From Nocardioides aquaticus (lineage in GTDB: Bacteria > Actinomycetota > Actinomycetes > Propionibacteriales > Nocardioidaceae): a stretch of 64,000 nucleotides of DNA. The notes beneath the pieces are model-generated. The model worked only from the letters and a program-made list of their open reading frames with translations, had not been told where the DNA came from and made no database searches. Every line of letters starts with the position of its first letter. Position 1 is the stretch's first letter. The stretch lies in assembly GCF_018459925.1 (NCBI RefSeq), contig NZ_CP075371.1, forward strand, positions 2,976,001 through 3,040,000. The letters run 5' to 3'. Below are positions 33,852 through 44,520 of this stretch, piece by piece. The translations under genes and the position numbers were made by a program.

Positions 33852-36800
33852 CTAGCGGCGCACCCGCACGGTGTGCACGACGACGCCGCGGGCGACGTCC
33901 TCGTCCCCGAGGTAGACCACCCGCACCGCCTTGGGTCCGGTCCGGGCGAAGCGGCCCAGGCGGGTCACGGCGCTGCCGTCCTCGTCGAGGTCGACCAGGC
34001 GCGCGGTGCGGCCCCGGACCTTGACCCGGACCTGGCCGCTGGCCTCCGCACCCTCGGCGGTCACGTCGACGAGCAGGCGGGCCCGCGTCCGACCGGCGAT
34101 CACGGGCTTCGGCTGGTGGTCGACCGTGATGGTCGGCGTGGCCGGCTCGCCCGGCTCCCCGCCGTCACCGGTGACCTGCACGGGGACGACCACCTCGGTG
34201 CCCGTCTGCTCCCCGACGACCGTCAGCTCGGCGGCACCGGCCTCGACGGCGTCGGGCAGGGTCACCTCCGCGGTGGCGGTGCCGGCCTCGTCGAAGCCGG
34301 GCAGCGCCTCCTGGACCTGCGTGGTGACCGGCGCGGTGGCCAGCTCGGCGCCGTCGAGCAGCACCGTCACCTCGTCGTCGGTCACGTCGCCCTGGCCGGT
34401 CATCGACAGCGACGACAGGTCGAGGGTCAGCGTGTCGCCCGGGGCGACCTCCTCGGCGGACAGCTGGGTGCCGACCGCGCGCTGGGAGTAGTCGACCGGG
34501 AGGGGCTCCTCGGAGGCGAACTCCTCGAGGAAGTCCACGGTGGCCTGCAGGTCAGTCACGCCGGTGTCCTGCGGGCTGCCGGTGGTCGCGGCCTCGCTGA
34601 AGGCGGCGAAGTCGTCACCGCCGCCGGCCAGGAAGGAGTTGACCGTCACCGAGTACGACGCCGACAGGTCGACCGGCTCGCCGTCCAGGCGCATGTCCAG
34701 GACGTGCTCACCGCGCGGGGCGTCGGGGTCGTAGGTGTAGGTGAACCCCTCCGAGATCCCCAGCTTCAGGAACGGCCGCGACGCGCCGTCGGGCTGCCAC
34801 TGCTGCTCGAGGGCCGCCTTGATCTGCTCCCCGGTCATCTGCTGGTTGACCAGCGTGTTCGCGAACGGCTGCACGGTGGCGGCCTGCTCGTAGGTGACCG
34901 GGCGGGGCGAGCCCTGCTCGAGCAGACCGGTGAGGTCGGCCCGCAGACCGCCGGGGTTCATGAACGCGACCTGCGCGCCGCCCCGGTTCTCGGCCTCGGT
35001 GGCCCACTGCTGGATCTCGGCGACCAGGTTGCCCAGGGTGGACTCGCCACCGCGGTTCTCGGTGGTGCCGTTGGCCAGCTTCGCGCGGCTGAAGGTGTCC
35101 TCGATGTCCCCGAGCTGCTCGGCGCCGAGGACCTTGGCCTCGGCGACGGCGTCGGCGACGATCTTCGTCACGGCCGGGTCGGCCGGGTAGTTGCCGGCGA
35201 GCGGCAGGAGGTCCTGCTCGACGTCCAGCAGCCGACCGGTGAACGAGTCGACCTCGAACCGGATCCGGTTGAGGTTGGTGCCGTACTGACCGGCCGAGAC
35301 GACGGGACGCTCGGTGACCTCACGGTCCGCCCAGCCCTCGACGGGCAGGGAGCAGTCGTAGGCCAGGTGCGTGTGGCCGGAGACGATCGCGTCGACGTCG
35401 TCGTTGACGCCGGTCACGATGCTGCCCCACTTCGAGGACGGGTCGTCGTCGAAGGTGGTGCAGTCGGTGCCGGGCGCGCCCTCGTGGACGAGCAGCACGA
35501 CGACGTCGGCGCCCTCGGCCTTGAGGTCGGCCGCGGCCGCGTTGGTCTCCTCGACCACGTCGGTGATGTCGAGCTGCTCGATGCCGGTCGGGGAGACGAG
35601 GGACGGGAGGTCCTCGGTGACCGCGCCGACGAAGCCGATCTCGGTGCCGTCGAAGTCCTGGATCCAGGTGGCGTCCAGGGCCGGGGAGCCGGTGTCCTTG
35701 AAGCGGACGTTGGCCCCGAGGTACTTCCACTCCGCGCCGCCGTTCGGGTTCTGGGCGGACTCGGGCTCGAGCACGCGACCGGTGAGGTCGTCGTAGCCCT
35801 GGTCGAACTCGTGGTTGCCCACCGCGGAGACGTCGAGACCGGCCTCGTTGAGGGAGTCGATCGTCGGCTTGTCCTCGGCGATGAAGGAGGCGAAGGTCGA
35901 CGCGCCGATCAGGTCACCGGCCGCGGCGAACACCGTGTTCGGGTTCTCCGAGCGGAGCTGCTTGACGGCGCCCGAGAGCACGGCGGCACCCGCGACGGTC
36001 CCGTCGGCCTGGATCCGGCCGTGGAAGTCGTTGGTGGCCAGGAGCTGGACCTCCGTCGCGGTGGTCGGGCTCGCGCTGAGGCCGACGACCTCGGGGTTGT
36101 GGTCCGAGGCGGCGAACACGTCGCGGCTGAACAACTGGGCCGCGTTGTAGTTCCGACGGCTGTACTGGAAGGCTACCGACTCGTTGGCGTTGGTCTCCCA
36201 GATGTCGACCCCGGTCACCATCCGCCGGGCGGCGGGGCTGGCCAGGACGTGGTCCAGGGAGCCCGAGAGGCCGCTGAAGCTGTAGCTCCACTCGTCGGGG
36301 GTGTCGGACTCGAGCTTGCTGAAGCCCTCCCCCTCGAGCAGCTGGATCGGGTCCTCCTCCGAGTAGGAGTTGAAGTCGCCGGTGAGGAACACCTTGCGGG
36401 TGCCGCGGTCCACCGAGAACTCCTTGGCGAAGTCGGCCAGCGCCGCGGCCTGGGCCACGCGCTCGTCGTTGGCGTTGCCCTGCCCGTCGGGGTCCGGGGT
36501 CCCGGAGCCCTTGGACTTGAAGTGGTTCACGATCACGGCGAACACGTCGGCCCGGCCGGCGCCGGCCGGCTTGAAGGCCTGGGCCAGCGGCTCGCGCGCG
36601 TTGGCGAAGGCCTCGGAGCCGACGAGCACCTCGGAGTCACCCACCGGGCGCACCGCGGACGGGTCGTAGATGAACGCGGTACGGATGACGTCCTGCTCGG
36701 CCAGCGGCGGTAGGTCGGCGGCGGCCGGGGAGGCGACGTAGGCCCAGCGGCGGGTGCCGGCGTCGGTGTTCAGCGCGTCCACCAACGCCTTGACGGCGTC

Positions 36801-38579
36801 GTCCCGGTCGGTCTCGGTCAGGAGCTTGACCGAGTTCTCGATCTCCTCCAGGGACACGATGTCGGTGTCCATGGTGTTGATCGCCGCGACGATCTTGGCC
36901 TGCTGGCGGCGGAAGTCGCCGAGCTCGGCCGCGCCGCGGGGCCCGTCGGGCGTGCACGAGTTGACCGACACGGGGTCGTCGTCGCGGTCGAGGTAGTAGG
37001 TGCACTCGCCGCCGTTGGCCTCGAACTGCGCGCCGGTGGTGTTGAAGTAGTTCAGCACGTTGAAGGTGCCGAGCGACAGGTCGCCGCCGACGTCGGCCGG
37101 CTCCGCGTTCTGCGGGCGGGTGTTCTCGAAGGTCGCGACGTCGCGACCCTCGTCGGTGACCTGCTGCTGGGGCTGCAGCTTCCAGGTGTTGTTGCGGTAG
37201 TCCAGGACGACCGGGGCGACCAGCTCGGCCGCCGCACCGACGCGGACCGGGTTCTGCTGCGAGAGCCAGGGCAGCGGGACGTCCTGGTTGTCGCCGCCGT
37301 TGAACGGCAGGAAGTCGATGCTCGCGCCGTCGTCCAGGACGACGCCGCGGGCGGCGTTGTCGGCCGCCACCGCGTCCGCCTCGGGGCTGCCGGCGTCGGC
37401 GACCTCGGTCGGCTGGATGAGGGGGCGGTCGCCGGTGGCCAGGCCGATCTCGGCGTACCGGTTGGTGCTGAAGACGTTGGTGACCGTGAAGTCGTCGGTC
37501 GGCGCGAGCAGCTCGCCCTCGTGCGCCTCGCGGTCCGCGGTCGTCGTCGGGTACGCCGCGGCGAGCGGGGTGACCGGCGTCAGCGCCGGGCTCACCGGCG
37601 TGATCGCGTCGGCGTCGACGCTGACCTGGGTGGCCCCGCCGAACTCGGCGACCTGGCCGGTGACCTCGACGGAGTCGCCGAGCGCGAGCCCGGCCCCGTC
37701 GAAGTCCGGCCCGCCGTAGACGAAGACGGCGTCGGAGGCGCCGGGGGTGGCGTCGGTGGCGCCGCCGGTGCCGGCGGTCTGCAGGAAGAAGCCGTTGTAA
37801 CTGCCGTCGTAGAGCGCGGTGACGACGCCGGAGGTGGTGACCTCGCGGCCGACCAGGGGGCTCTGGGCGCCGGTGCCCTGGATCTCGGCGATCTCGACGT
37901 CGCCGAGCGGCGGCGGGGGCTCCGGCTCGCCGCCGGAGGAGACCGGTGCGACCGTGCCGGCGGTGAAGTCGGCCCCGTTGACGTCGGTGTCGGTGCCGTC
38001 GGCGTCGCGCGAGGCCGAGGTGGTGTTGCTCAGACCGGGAGCGTCGACGTCACCCTCGGAGACCGCGGCGCTGCCGTAGCCGACCAGGTCCACCAGCGGC
38101 CCGCCGGTGGGGGCGGTCGGGCTCAGCGTGACCGGCTCGGTGCCGCGCACCAGCGCGACGGTGCCGGAGCCGCCGGCCATGGACTGGGTCCCGGTGGCGT
38201 CCGGGCTCGGCAGCGGGGTGCTGCCGCCGCTGCCCTGCGACTCCTGCACCAGGTAGTAGCCGCCGGGGGCGACCGACCCGGTCAGCGCCGTGGCGCCGGC
38301 CCCGGTGTTGCCGCTGCTGCGGTACTGCACCGACAGGCCGTCGACGTCGATCGCCGCGTCGGTCGGGTTGTAGAGCTCCACGAAGTCGTGGGTGTAGGTG
38401 GCGCCGGAGTTGCCGCCACCGCCGTACACCTCCGAGATGACGAGGTCGTCACCGAGCGGGCTGGCCGCTGCCGGTGACGAGAGGCCCAGGACGAGGGGGG
38501 AGACGGCGACGCTGAGCCCGGTGACCGAGGCCACCAGCCCCCGCCTTCGACTCGGGTGACGCGGGGTGCGCGAGGACAC
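33852..38579 (-). CDS. Exported ExeM/NucH-type nuclease fused to 5'-nucleotidase
   Basis: A 1575-residue secreted multi-domain phosphohydrolase. A signal peptide (to about 40) precedes a lamin-tail domain (about 43-210), a linker/OB-like region, an endonuclease/exonuclease/phosphatase domain (about 506-840: GTFNVLNYFNTT, LTGDFNSYSEEDP, ASDHNPEV), a 5'-nucleotidase metallophosphatase (about 846-1100: TNDFHGRI, VGNHEFDQGY, IVSGHTHLAYDC), the 5'-nucleotidase C domain (about 1180-1340) and C-terminal Ig-like repeats. It should degrade extracellular DNA and dephosphorylate nucleotides for phosphate and nucleoside scavenging. A PHO-box-like site lies upstream. Confidence 0.93.
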   Translation of the reverse strand: MSSRTPRHPSRRRGLVASVTGLSVAVSPLVLGLSSPAAASPLGDDLVISEVYGGGGNSGATYTHDFVELYNPTDAAIDVDGLSVQYRSSGNTGAGATALTGSVAPGGYYLVQESQGSGGSTPLPSPDATGTQSMAGGSGTVALVRGTEPVTLSPTAPTGGPLVDLVGYGSAAVSEGDVDAPGLSNTTSASRDADGTDTDVNGADFTAGTVAPVSSGGEPEPPPPLGDVEIAEIQGTGAQSPLVGREVTTSGVVTALYDGSYNGFFLQTAGTGGATDATPGASDAVFVYGGPDFDGAGLALGDSVEVTGQVAEFGGATQVSVDADAITPVSPALTPVTPLAAAYPTTTADREAHEGELLAPTDDFTVTNVFSTNRYAEIGLATGDRPLIQPTEVADAGSPEADAVAADNAARGVVLDDGASIDFLPFNGGDNQDVPLPWLSQQNPVRVGAAAELVAPVVLDYRNNTWKLQPQQQVTDEGRDVATFENTRPQNAEPADVGGDLSLGTFNVLNYFNTTGAQFEANGGECTYYLDRDDDPVSVNSCTPDGPRGAAELGDFRRQQAKIVAAINTMDTDIVSLEEIENSVKLLTETDRDDAVKALVDALNTDAGTRRWAYVASPAAADLPPLAEQDVIRTAFIYDPSAVRPVGDSEVLVGSEAFANAREPLAQAFKPAGAGRADVFAVIVNHFKSKGSGTPDPDGQGNANDERVAQAAALADFAKEFSVDRGTRKVFLTGDFNSYSEEDPIQLLEGEGFSKLESDTPDEWSYSFSGLSGSLDHVLASPAARRMVTGVDIWETNANESVAFQYSRRNYNAAQLFSRDVFAASDHNPEVVGLSASPTTATEVQLLATNDFHGRIQADGTVAGAAVLSGAVKQLRSENPNTVFAAAGDLIGASTFASFIAEDKPTIDSLNEAGLDVSAVGNHEFDQGYDDLTGRVLEPESAQNPNGGAEWKYLGANVRFKDTGSPALDATWIQDFDGTEIGFVGAVTEDLPSLVSPTGIEQLDITDVVEETNAAAADLKAEGADVVVLLVHEGAPGTDCTTFDDDPSSKWGSIVTGVNDDVDAIVSGHTHLAYDCSLPVEGWADREVTERPVVSAGQYGTNLNRIRFEVDSFTGRLLDVEQDLLPLAGNYPADPAVTKIVADAVAEAKVLGAEQLGDIEDTFSRAKLANGTTENRGGESTLGNLVAEIQQWATEAENRGGAQVAFMNPGGLRADLTGLLEQGSPRPVTYEQAATVQPFANTLVNQQMTGEQIKAALEQQWQPDGASRPFLKLGISEGFTYTYDPDAPRGEHVLDMRLDGEPVDLSASYSVTVNSFLAGGGDDFAAFSEAATTGSPQDTGVTDLQATVDFLEEFASEEPLPVDYSQRAVGTQLSAEEVAPGDTLTLDLSSLSMTGQGDVTDDEVTVLLDGAELATAPVTTQVQEALPGFDEAGTATAEVTLPDAVEAGAAELTVVGEQTGTEVVVPVQVTGDGGEPGEPATPTITVDHQPKPVIAGRTRARLLVDVTAEGAEASGQVRVKVRGRTARLVDLDEDGSAVTRLGRFARTGPKAVRVVYLGDEDVARGVVVHTVRVRR

Positions 38580-38629
38580 AGTGAAGAGACCTTTCGGTCG
38601 GACAGAGGGGTGAGGGGCGAAGCGGTAGG

Positions 38630-38635
38630 ACCCTA
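38630..38635 (-). promoter_or_regulatory. Candidate -10 element of the nuclease gene
   Basis: TAGGGT on the minus strand, about 50 nt before the start codon and about 32 nt from the PHO-box-like repeat. The -35 region is poor, as expected for an activator-dependent promoter. A TAGGGT also precedes the exported peptidase gene at 51697. Confidence 0.35.
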
Positions 38636-38667
38636 ACCCGGTCTGGACCGCACGGGAACAGCCCGCG

Positions 38668-38685
38668 CGTCAACTCCACGTGAAC
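38668..38685 (-). promoter_or_regulatory. PHO-box-like direct repeat upstream of the nuclease
   Basis: On the minus strand GTTCACG (38685-38679) and GTTGACG (38674-38668) are spaced exactly 11 bp, the period and near-consensus of actinobacterial PhoP direct repeats (GTTCACC type). The position about 90-106 nt upstream of a secreted nuclease/phosphatase gene makes phosphate-starvation control likely. Confidence 0.5.
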
Positions 38686-38711
38686 GTGATGTGGCCGGCT
38701 CCCGCGAGAGC

Positions 38712-39338
38712 TCAGACGGTGGTGGAACGCGGTCCGCGGAGCTCGTGGCGCTGCTGCCAGACGCCACGGAAGAACTCGAACCCGGACCACAGCGTGAGCG
38801 CCACGGCCACCACGAGGCACGCCTGGAAGGCGTAGAAGAGCACCTCGCCCGGTGTCTGCAGCCAGTCCACCAGGTCGGGGTCGCGCAGCGGCAGGCACAG
38901 CCCGCCCAGGGCGAGCGCCTGGAAGGTGGTCTTCCACTTGCCCAGGTCGGCGGCGGCGATCACCACGCGCTTGAGCACCGAGAGGCGCAGCAGCGTCACC
39001 GCCCACTCGCGGAGCAGGACCACGACGGTGACGGCCCACCAGATGTCGCCGAGGATCGACAGGCCGATGAAGGCCATCCCGGTCAGCGCCTTGTCGGCGA
39101 TCGGGTCGGCGATCTTGCCGAAGTCGGTCACCTGGCCGCGCGCCCGGGCGATGTCGCCGTCCACCTTGTCGGTGATCATCGCGACCGCGAACAGCACCCA
39201 CGCCACGCAGCGCCAGAGCACGGAGTCGCCGCCGTCGACGAGCAGCGCCCAGGCGAAGAAGGGCACCATCAGGATCCGGAACGTGGTCAGCGCGTTCGGC
39301 AGGTTCCAGTTGCTGACCCCGGGCGTGGTGGTGCTCAT
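38712..39338 (-). CDS. pgsA: CDP-diacylglycerol-glycerol-3-phosphate phosphatidyltransferase
   Basis: A 208-residue membrane enzyme for phosphatidylglycerophosphate synthesis. The CDP-alcohol signature runs through [12 protein letters not shown] and [10 protein letters not shown], following [12 protein letters not shown]; several hydrophobic helices follow. ATG 39338 overlaps the rimO stop (ATGA), the usual coupling. Downstream, where many actinobacteria have cinA then clgR, comes the exported nuclease gene. Confidence 0.94.
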   Translation of the reverse strand: MSTTTPGVSNWNLPNALTTFRILMVPFFAWALLVDGGDSVLWRCVAWVLFAVAMITDKVDGDIARARGQVTDFGKIADPIADKALTGMAFIGLSILGDIWWAVTVVVLLREWAVTLLRLSVLKRVVIAAADLGKWKTTFQALALGGLCLPLRDPDLVDWLQTPGEVLFYAFQACLVVAVALTLWSGFEFFRGVWQQRHELRGPRSTTV

Positions 39339-40780
39339 CGCACCGTCCCCGCGGAGGTCACGACCAGGTCGGCGCCCTCGCTGGCCACGACCGTGCCGGT
39401 GACCAGGTCGCCGACGCGCAGGTCGCCGGGGTGGCCCTGGACGCGGCACAGGCCGTCGACCTCCGGACCCTGGTGGGCACCGCGGCCCTCGACGACGACC
39501 TCGCCGTCCTCGACGGCGACGTGCTCGACGAGGACCTCGACCACCTCGCCGAGGCGCTCCTCGGCGCGCTGCGCCGTGAGCTGCTCGACCAGGTCGGTGA
39601 CGTGGGCCAGCCTCGCGGCGACCTCGTCCTCGTCGTGCTTGTCGGTGAAGGACTCGGCCTCGGTGCCGTCCTCGTCGGAGTAGCCGAAGACGCCGACGAC
39701 ATCGAGGCGCGCGGCGACGAGGAAGTCGGTCAGCGTCTCGAGGTCCTCCTCGGTCTCGCCGGGGAAGCCGACGATCACGTTGGAGCGGATCCCGGCCAGC
39801 GGCGCGTGCGAGCGCACCTGGTCGAGCAGCCCGAGGAACGACTCGGGGTCGCCGAAGCGGCGCATCCGGCGCAGGACCGTGGCGCTGGCGTGCTGGAAGG
39901 ACAGGTCGAAGTACGGCGCGACGCCCGGCGTGGTCGCGATCGCCTCGACCAGCCCGGGGCGGGTCTCGGCCGGCTGCAGGTACGACACCCGGACCCGCTC
40001 GACGCCGTCGGTGGCGGCCAGCGTCGGCAGCAGCGACTCGAGCAGGCGCAGGTCGCCGAGGTCCTTGCCGTAGGAGGTGGAGTTCTCGGAGACCAGGAAG
40101 AGCTCGCGGGCGCCCTCGCCGGCCAGCCACTGCGCGTCGTGCAGGACGTCGCTGGGGCGGCGGCTCACGAAGCTGCCGCGGAAGGACGGGATCGCGCAGA
40201 AGGTGCACCGGCGGTCGCAGCCGCTGGCCAGCTTCAGCGAGGCCAGCGGCCCGGTCTCGAGGCGGGTGCGCTCGACCCGGGCAGGGGCCTCGGCGGCCCG
40301 GTCGACCGGGCTGATCGGCAGCAGCCGGCGCCGGTCGGCCGGGACGTGCGCGGCCGGCCGCTCCCCCGCCACGATCCCGCGCAGGCGGGCGGCGATGTCG
40401 GGGTAGTCGTCGAAGCCGAGGACCGCGTCGGCCTCGGGCAGGGAGTCGGCGAGGTCGGCGCCGTACCGCTCGGCCAGGCAGCCGACCGCCACGACGGTGC
40501 TCGGGCGGCCGTTCTCCTTCAGGTCCGCGGCCTGCAGCAGGGTGTCGACCGAGTCCTTCTTCGCGGCCTCGACGAACCCGCAGGTGTTGACCAGGACGCT
40601 GTCGGCGTCGGCCGGGTCGGAGACCAGGCGGAACCCGCCCTGCGTCAGGCGGCCGGCGAGCTCCTCGGAGTCGACCTCGTTGCGCGCGCAGCCGAGGGTC
40701 ACCACGGCGACGGCGTGCAGCTCGGGCTCGTCGGCCGGCGGGGCAGGGGCGACCGCAGGGGCGGTGGTGGGCGTCGTCAT
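39335..40780 (-). CDS. rimO: Ribosomal protein S12 methylthiotransferase RimO
   Basis: A 481-residue radical-SAM enzyme that methylthiolates an Asp of ribosomal protein S12. It has the N-terminal MTTase domain with Cys ligands ([28 protein letters not shown]), the radical-SAM CxxxCxxC cluster ([16 protein letters not shown]) and a C-terminal TRAM domain. The Asn-Glu-Val-Asp-Ser-Glu pattern separates RimO from MiaB. ATG 40780 is preceded by low-complexity sequence; the first 20 residues are a Pro/Ala tail. Confidence 0.95.
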   Translation of the reverse strand: MTTPTTAPAVAPAPPADEPELHAVAVVTLGCARNEVDSEELAGRLTQGGFRLVSDPADADSVLVNTCGFVEAAKKDSVDTLLQAADLKENGRPSTVVAVGCLAERYGADLADSLPEADAVLGFDDYPDIAARLRGIVAGERPAAHVPADRRRLLPISPVDRAAEAPARVERTRLETGPLASLKLASGCDRRCTFCAIPSFRGSFVSRRPSDVLHDAQWLAGEGARELFLVSENSTSYGKDLGDLRLLESLLPTLAATDGVERVRVSYLQPAETRPGLVEAIATTPGVAPYFDLSFQHASATVLRRMRRFGDPESFLGLLDQVRSHAPLAGIRSNVIVGFPGETEEDLETLTDFLVAARLDVVGVFGYSDEDGTEAESFTDKHDEDEVAARLAHVTDLVEQLTAQRAEERLGEVVEVLVEHVAVEDGEVVVEGRGAHQGPEVDGLCRVQGHPGDLRVGDLVTGTVVASEGADLVVTSAGTVR

Positions 40781-40854
40781 CGTCCCCGAGTATGGCGCGC
40801 CCACCCCCCCGGGACCGAACCCGCGCCCCGTGGGCCGGTCCCCCGGCGTGACGT

Positions 40855-41283
40855 TCAGCCGCGTGCCGGGGTCGCCTGGCCGGGCTTGACCGCCAGCACG
40901 GGGCAGTCGGCGGTGAGCAGGACCCGCTGGGCCACGCTGCCCATCAGCAGCTTGCCGACCGGGGTGCGCTTGCGCATCCCGAGCACCACCAGCGAGCCGC
41001 CCACCTCGGTGGCGACCGCCAGCACCTGCTCGGCCACGTCGGCCCCGGTGGACTGGCGGACCTCCACGTCCCGGCCGGCGACGCTCTCGCGGAGCCGGCC
41101 CACCGCGTCGTCCGAGGCGTAGCGGGGGTCGACCAGCGCGTCGCCCTTGGTCGCGTTGACCACGACCACCCGGCTGCCGCGGTCGGCGGCCTCGGCCAGG
41201 CCGTGCTCGAGCGCCACGGCGCCGAACTCGTCGGGCGTCCAGGCGACCACCACCGGGCCGGGCTGCGTGCTGTCGGTGCTCAT
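40855..41283 (-). CDS. Universal stress protein (UspA family)
   Basis: A 142-residue single-domain Usp. The ATP-binding pattern [20 protein letters not shown] fits the GxxG-x9-GS/T motif and [11 protein letters not shown] starts the fold. ATG 41283 overlaps the tctA stop (ATGA), so it is the last gene of the tct transporter operon. A role in stress or energy sensing linked to the transporter is inferred. Confidence 0.9.
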   Translation of the reverse strand: MSTDSTQPGPVVVAWTPDEFGAVALEHGLAEAADRGSRVVVVNATKGDALVDPRYASDDAVGRLRESVAGRDVEVRQSTGADVAEQVLAVATEVGGSLVVLGMRKRTPVGKLLMGSVAQRVLLTADCPVLAVKPGQATPARG

Positions 41284-42848
41284 CGGGACACCCTCTCCTC
41301 GTCACGGTCGGTCGGGTCGGTGGGGTCGGTCGGGTCGCTCGGGCGGGTGAGGTCCGGCGGGGTGGTGCCGCGGGCGGCCGCCCGGCGCTTGGCCAGCGGC
41401 GGGAGGACGACCAGCACCGCGATCAGGACGTACACGCCGATCCCGAGGGGCTCGGCGAGCAGCCCGCTCCAGGCGCCGTCGGACAGCGAGAGCGCCTCGC
41501 GGAGCTTCTCCTCCATCAGCGGGCCGAGGATGACGCCGAGGATCAGCGGGAGCACCGGCAGGCCGAAGCGGCGCACCATCAGCCCGAGCAGGCCGAAGAC
41601 GAGCAGCAGGCCGATGTCGAACGGGTCCAGGTTGGTCGCGTAGGCGCCCAGGCAGGCGAAGAACAGGATCCCCGCGTACAGCTGGGGACGCGGGATCCGC
41701 AGCAGCCGCGCCCAGACCGGCGCCAGCGGCAGGTTCAGCACCAGCAGCAGGAAGTTGCCGATCAGCAGGCTGGCCAGCAGCGTCCAGACCAGGTCGGCCT
41801 GGTCGGTCATCAGCTGCGGGCCGGGCTGGATGCCGTAGCCCTGGAGCGCGGCGAGCATCACCGACGCGGTCGCGGTGACCGGCAGGCCCAGGGCGAGCAT
41901 CGGCACGAACATCCCGGCCGCCGAGGCGTTGTTGGCGGCCTCCGGCCCGGCGACGCCCTCGATGGCGCCGTGGCCGAACTCGTCGCCCTTGGCCAGCTTC
42001 CGCTCGGTCACGTAGGACAGGAACGTGGGCAGCTCGGCGCCGCCGGCGGGGATGGCCCCGAACGGGAAGCCCAGCGCGGTGCCGCGCAGCCACGGCTTCC
42101 AGGAACGGCCCCAGTCGGCGCGGCCCATGAACGGGCGACCGACCGGGACGATCTGCAGCGGCGTGCGACGCAGGTGCGCCGCGACCCAGAGCGCCTCGCC
42201 GAGGGCGAAGATCCCGACGGCGACCACGACGATGTCGAGGCCGTCGATGAGCTGGTCCTGGCCCAGGCTGATCCGGGCCTGGGCGGTGTTCGGGTCGAGC
42301 CCGACCAGGCCGATGGTCAGCCCCAGGAACAGTGCGACGAAGCCGCGCAGCACCGACGAGCCGAGCACCGCGGTGGTCATCACCAGCGCCAGCACCATGA
42401 TCGCGAAGTACGACGGGGCGCCGATCTCCACCGCGACCTTGGCCAGCGGCGGGGCGAAGAAGGCCACCAGCAGGGTGCCGATGGTGCCGGCGACGAACGA
42501 GCCGACGGCCGCGGTGGCCAGGGCCTGCGCGGCCCGGCCCTTCTTGGCCATCTTGTTGCCCTCGAGCGCGGTCATCACCGAGGCGGACTCGCCGGGGGTG
42601 TTCAGCAGGATCGAGGTCGTCGACCCGCCGTACATGCCGCCGTAGTAGATGCCGGCGAACATGATGAAGGCCTGGGTCGGCTCGAGGCCGAAGGTGACCG
42701 GGAGCAGCAGCGCCACGGCCATCGCCGGGCCGATGCCCGGGAGGACGCCGACGAAGGTGCCCAGCAGGACCCCGATCGCGGCGAACATGAGGTTCTCCGG
42801 CGTGGCCGCGGCCGCCAGACCGCCGAGCAGGAGGTCGAAGTCACCCAT
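41280..42848 (-). CDS. tctA: Tripartite tricarboxylate transporter, large permease TctA
   Basis: A 522-residue permease with about 10-12 hydrophobic helices. The TctA hallmarks [40 protein letters not shown] and [20 protein letters not shown] are all present. With TctB and TctC it imports a tri- or dicarboxylate using an ion gradient. The end carries a short Asp-Pro-Thr repeat encoded by tandem DNA repeats. Starts overlap: tctC/tctB/tctA/uspA are joined by 4-nt overlaps. Confidence 0.93.
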   Translation of the reverse strand: MGDFDLLLGGLAAAATPENLMFAAIGVLLGTFVGVLPGIGPAMAVALLLPVTFGLEPTQAFIMFAGIYYGGMYGGSTTSILLNTPGESASVMTALEGNKMAKKGRAAQALATAAVGSFVAGTIGTLLVAFFAPPLAKVAVEIGAPSYFAIMVLALVMTTAVLGSSVLRGFVALFLGLTIGLVGLDPNTAQARISLGQDQLIDGLDIVVVAVGIFALGEALWVAAHLRRTPLQIVPVGRPFMGRADWGRSWKPWLRGTALGFPFGAIPAGGAELPTFLSYVTERKLAKGDEFGHGAIEGVAGPEAANNASAAGMFVPMLALGLPVTATASVMLAALQGYGIQPGPQLMTDQADLVWTLLASLLIGNFLLLVLNLPLAPVWARLLRIPRPQLYAGILFFACLGAYATNLDPFDIGLLLVFGLLGLMVRRFGLPVLPLILGVILGPLMEEKLREALSLSDGAWSGLLAEPLGIGVYVLIAVLVVLPPLAKRRAAARGTTPPDLTRPSDPTDPTDPTDRDEERVSR

Positions 42849-43381
42849 CAGAGCACCCCGTCCAGCAGGCCGGGCGTCAGCGGGATGCCGAGGCCGACGT
42901 AAAAGGCGTACCAGCTGCCGACGGCCAGGACGAGGCCGACGATGACGTCGCGCACCAGGGTGCGGCTGCCCAGCGCCCAGGCGCCGCCGGCGAAGAGCAC
43001 GGCGCCGGTGATCGCCCAGCCGAGGAGGTCGACGGTGGCGATGGTGAAGGCGATGACCCCCACCAGCTTGGCCACGGTGACCCAGTCGGAGCCCTGGGCC
43101 AGGTCGACGTCCTCGCCGCCCTCCAGCTCCCCGACCGAGCCGCGGGCGGTGGCCAGGGCCAGCAGGACGCCGAGCACGGCCAGGACGGTGCCGACGACGT
43201 ACGGGAAGGCGCGGGGCCCGACCGGGTCGCCGAACCCGATGCGCAGGGTGGTGGCGTCGTAGACGGTGTAGAGGCCGACCACGACCAGCAGCGCGGCCAG
43301 GCCGTACTGCGCCTTGTCCACCCCGCCCGTCGGCGCGGGCGCCGGGTCGTCCGTGCGTGGTTCGTCGATGTGGGTGCTCAC
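42848..43381 (-). CDS. tctB: Tripartite tricarboxylate transporter, small subunit TctB
   Basis: A 177-residue protein with four hydrophobic helices and a charged N-terminus, family Tct[20 protein letters not shown] is typical. GTG 43381 overlaps the tctC stop and its own stop overlaps the tctA start, enforcing stoichiometric translation. Confidence 0.87.
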   Translation of the reverse strand: MSTHIDEPRTDDPAPAPTGGVDKAQYGLAALLVVVGLYTVYDATTLRIGFGDPVGPRAFPYVVGTVLAVLGVLLALATARGSVGELEGGEDVDLAQGSDWVTVAKLVGVIAFTIATVDLLGWAITGAVLFAGGAWALGSRTLVRDVIVGLVLAVGSWYAFYVGLGIPLTPGLLDGVL

Positions 43382-44415
43382 AGCAGGTCCAGCTCCTCGA
43401 GCGTCGACGCGACGCGTTCGTCCTGCTCCAGCAGGAAGGCTTCGAAGTCGTCCCCGGTGCGGAAGGCGTCGATCCAGCCGTTGTCGGCGAGGGTCTGCTG
43501 CCACTCCGGGGAGTCGTGCATCTCGGTGAGGTACGCGATCAGCTCGTCGCGCCGCTCCTCGGAGATGCCCGGCGGGGCGAGGACGCCGCGCCAGTTGATG
43601 AAGATCAGGTCGATGCCCGACTCGGTCAGGGTCGGCACGTCCGCGACGGCCGCGCCGTCGAGGCGCTCCTCGCCGGAGACGGCCAGCACGCGCAGGTCCC
43701 CCGCGGCGATCTGGCCCTCGAACTCGCTCAGCCCGGAGAACCCGACCTGGATCTTGTTGCCGAGCAGGGCGCTGGTCAGCGGCCCGCCGCCGTCGTAGGT
43801 GACGTAGCGGACCTCCTGCGGGTCGATGCCGACGGTCTCGGCCAGCTGCATCGGGAACAGGTGGTCGGGCCCGCCGGGCGACGACCCGCCGCCGACGACG
43901 ACCGAGGACGGGTCCGCGACCCAGGCGTCCACGAGGTCGTCGATGGTGCGGAACGGCGACTCGGCCGGGACCAGCACCCCCTCCTGCTCCTCGATCAGCT
44001 GCGCCACCGCCGTGGCGTCCTGGGGCCGCGCGTCGGCGGCGAAGGAGTACGTCGAGCCGACGACGCCGAGGCCGATCGTCATCAGGATCCGCTCGTTGCC
44101 CTCCTGGCCCATCAGCTGCGTCATCGCGGCTGCGCCGCCGGCGCCGAGGATGTTGGTGACCTGGAAGTCGCCCCCGGTGATCTTCTCCTGCTCCATCACG
44201 CCGACGGCCGCGCGGCCGGTCTGGTCGTAGCCGCCGCCCGGGCTGTTGGGGATCCACATCTCGAGGTCGGCGCTGTCGTCGCCGCGGGTCACCCCGCAGG
44301 CGGAGGTCAGCAGGGCCAGCGCGGCCAGTGCGGCGGCCGCGCCACGCAGGCGACGGCGACCGCGGGGTCGTCCGGCGCGCCCGGCGCGGCGGCGGGTCGG
44401 TGGTGCAGGGAACAT
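43378..44415 (-). CDS. tctC: Tricarboxylate-binding lipoprotein TctC
   Basis: A 345-residue extracytoplasmic solute receptor. A strongly basic N-terminus, hydrophobic [12 protein letters not shown] and the lipobox Cys at about residue 40 make it a lipoprotein. The mature part has [15 protein letters not shown] and [15 protein letters not shown], the TctC carboxylate-binding loops. GGGAGA precedes the ATG. First gene of tctCBA-uspA; the ligand may be citrate or another carboxylate. Confidence 0.9.
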   Translation of the reverse strand: MFPAPPTRRRAGRAGRPRGRRRLRGAAAALAALALLTSACGVTRGDDSADLEMWIPNSPGGGYDQTGRAAVGVMEQEKITGGDFQVTNILGAGGAAAMTQLMGQEGNERILMTIGLGVVGSTYSFAADARPQDATAVAQLIEEQEGVLVPAESPFRTIDDLVDAWVADPSSVVVGGGSSPGGPDHLFPMQLAETVGIDPQEVRYVTYDGGGPLTSALLGNKIQVGFSGLSEFEGQIAAGDLRVLAVSGEERLDGAAVADVPTLTESGIDLIFINWRGVLAPPGISEERRDELIAYLTEMHDSPEWQQTLADNGWIDAFRTGDDFEAFLLEQDERVASTLEELDLL

Positions 44416-44427
44416 GTCTCTCCCGGA

Positions 44428-44447
44428 GGTGGTGCACGGTGGTGCAG
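44428..44447. repeat. Short direct repeat in the tct regulatory gap
   Basis: Two adjacent copies of GGTGGTGCA (10-bp step) lie about 20-30 nt before tctC, between divergent operons. They could be a response-regulator or polymerase-proximal site. The evidence is only position and repetition. Confidence 0.25.
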
Positions 44448-44520
44448 CGAGTGGACGTGTCGATCGTCACGCACGCTGTGGCGCCGGTCACGGTTAGGCA
44501 AGCAAAGGAGGTTGTGGACG

